Positions 46,740 to 64,000 of a DNA stretch of 64,000 nucleotides are shown in pieces. The first letter of the stretch is position 1. Each line of letters begins with the position of its first letter. Origin of the DNA: Diadophis punctatus similis (lineage: Eukaryota; Chordata; Lepidosauria; Squamata; Dipsadidae); the NCBI GenBank assembly GCA_023053685.1, contig JALIGW010000002.1:44027778-44091777 (forward strand), written 5' to 3'. The notes under the pieces are model-generated. The model made no database searches. It was not told where the DNA came from and saw nothing but the letters and a program-made list of their open reading frames with translations. The position numbers and the translations under genes are program-made.

Positions 46740-47760
46740 TCATCATTTGTGACATTCCCTAGCTCCCCAGCTTCACTCAAGCAAAGTCAATGGGGAAGCC
46801 AGTAGGGAAGGTCACAAGTTGCTCTTGTAAGTTCCCGCAGTCTTCCTGCATTCATGTCTCACTGTGCTACACACACACACACACACACACACACATCCCC
46901 TGGCTTCTCTGCCTTGCACTGTGCTATCCACCTGTCTTTCTGTGCTCATGCCCTGCCACACCATTTACACATCCTCACATTTCTATATTTGCACCATGCC
47001 TCAACACTCACCTCCTCTGGCTTCCAACTTGTGGGCTACCTGCACTAAGCCTCCTCCACCCTCCTGCAGCACACACACACCCACACCCACTCCTTATCTT
47101 GGTCTCACACTGTTTCCCCTTAATGAACTTCACTTCTTGGGGTTACGATGGCAACCTGGACCTCCAGGACTGTCATTGCTAAGTGATGTCACATGACACA
47201 GTAGCGGGTTGCTTCCTTACCGGTGCGGGTGCTGGTGCGCTGCGCATCTCCACATTTCAGGTGCAGGCTCGCTACACGCGCGCGATTTTGCTTCTGCGCA
47301 TGCACGGAAGCAAAATTGCGCTGAAATCTCGCGAGGGGATGCACGCACATGAGATTTTTGCACGATTTTTCTTCCGCGCATGTGCAGAAGAAAAATCTCA
47401 CCAAAATCTCTCACGCGTGCATCCCCTCGCGAGATTTCGGCGCAATTTTGCTTCCGCGCATGCGCAGAAGCAAAATCGCCCAAAAATTCACAAAAAAAGA
47501 TGGCGATGCTCGTGATGGACCGGCAGAGAGGGCTCCAGAGCAGTCACGCGCAAATTGCGCAATCGGCCACTCCCTACCGGAGCTGCGTACCGGACAGCTC
47601 CGGCAGGAACCCACCTCTGACATGACATCAGTTTATAATTGCACCGCTTAGCGACAGCAGTCTTAGTCCCAATTGCCATTGAATCCCATGTTGTGCTTCC
47701 GTTAAACATTCTGTGCATCAAAATTGAGAAGCACAAAGTGAGAACTGTATATTACTTCAT
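46740..47760. mobile_element. 'tagtcctt' DNA element, decayed and interrupted
   Basis: Family blocks ('aagcaaagtcaatggggaag'; 'ttgctaagtgatgtc'; 'accgcttagcgacagca') flank an unrelated stretch with CA repeats (46870-46894) and a 421-bp hAT-type insertion at 47199. Confidence 0.5.
47199..47619. mobile_element. CpG-rich hAT-type element with exact 8-bp TSD
   Basis: acatgaca flanks both sides (47191-47198, 47620-47627). Ends cagtagcgggtt and aacccacctctg are inverted. The interior is very CpG-rich and contains repeated and inverted 'ttgcttccgcgcatgcgcag'-type units (47285-47475) that could fold into several hairpins. Interrupts an older DNA element. Confidence 0.85.
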
Positions 47761-47797
47761 GCTTCTGTGTACTCCATTAGTTAATAGTTCTAATTAT

Positions 47798-47935
47798 AGG
47801 TACAGTAGTCTACACTAATGACAATTGGGACTTGCAATGCCATCATTAAGTGATGGAGTTGTTAAGTGAGACATCATGTGACCACAATAGCCTCACTGGC
47901 TGCAGTTAAGCGAGACATTATTTGACTACATCTTG
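47798..47935. mobile_element. 'tagtcctt' DNA element relic
   Basis: 'gttaagtgagacatcatgtg' and similar blocks remain; both ends lost. Confidence 0.45.
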
Positions 47936-48380
47936 GGATTTTATTGCTGATAGATGAATACTTAAGACTGATTTACATCGAATTTGGGAGAATTCGTTTT
48001 CAGAAAATTCTTTAATGACCGCTCCTATACCAATGTGTGAAATAATTGCAATTTAAAAAAAAGACGGTAGCGTGCGTTTGCTCAGTAATCCGTAGACCGG
48101 GTTGCAAGTTTATTCTGAATAAAAACACCTTAAAGAATACATGAAAGGAGTGAGCCTACAAACCAGAAAGAAAAGCAAACCCGCCCGTTCCCAGCATTTG
48201 GAAGAGGCGGACTACACCCCAAGCGGAACTAGGGAGCCCCTGCACCAAATCAGCGAAGGAAGGCGAGCCGCTTTTGCGTACGGAATTAGCAGAGAGCGCG
48301 CCGGAAGTAGCCGGGAGCATTTTCGGAAGTCCTATAGTGGTTTTTTTTTTTAAAAAAACGTGGTTGGGGAGATTTGTTGG

Positions 48381-64000
<15,620 letters not shown>

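Overview
The window is vertebrate nuclear DNA from a squamate reptile, most likely a snake. This rests on the repeat content: CR1, L2 and other LINEs whose 3' ends run into microsatellites, including an (AATAG)n tail; a BovB LINE end beside a SINE ending in ACCTTT units; tRNA-derived SINEs; and many small DNA transposons with 8-bp or TA target duplications. No prokaryotic features, tRNA/rRNA genes or CRISPR arrays were seen.

Two host genes are supported, both on the + strand. TSLP (about 37.8-42.7 kb) is a very divergent short four-helix cytokine gene. I assembled it by eye from one inferred and five well-supported exons, ending at a poly(A) signal. WDR36 (from 48.4 kb past the right edge) is a conserved WD40 protein of the small-subunit processome. 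Eight exons lie in the window, coding for roughly the first 281 residues. The order TSLP then WDR36, same strand, matches mammalian chromosome 5q22 and independently supports the TSLP call.

Region by region: 1-37 kb is gene-free and built from nested transposons. It holds a solo LTR with target duplication (1.7-2.2 kb), a jockey/CR1-group LINE (3.1-4.3 kb), a long CT/CA microsatellite (6.9-7.35 kb), a complete but broken Ty3/gypsy element with paired 274-bp LTRs (9.1-13.9 kb), a split transposon with a LINE inside it (18.5-19.5 kb), a SINE holding a small hAT-type element next to a larger one (20.4-21.4 kb), a Rex1-like LINE (25.7-26.6 kb), and many copies of one terminal-inverted-repeat family. 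An L2 LINE with a 516-codon open frame (35.8-37.5 kb) lies just upstream of TSLP. The TSLP-WDR36 interval (42.7-48.2 kb) holds more small DNA elements, including a 268-bp near-perfect palindrome. WDR36 introns carry two CR1 copies of one subfamily in the same orientation (introns 2 and 6), the first with a 784-codon open frame, plus an L2 copy and a LINE zinc-knuckle fragment.

The main result is the reptile TSLP gene. Exon borders are hand-read and need transcript support. LINE, SINE and DNA-element families are named from motifs and ends, not database searches.
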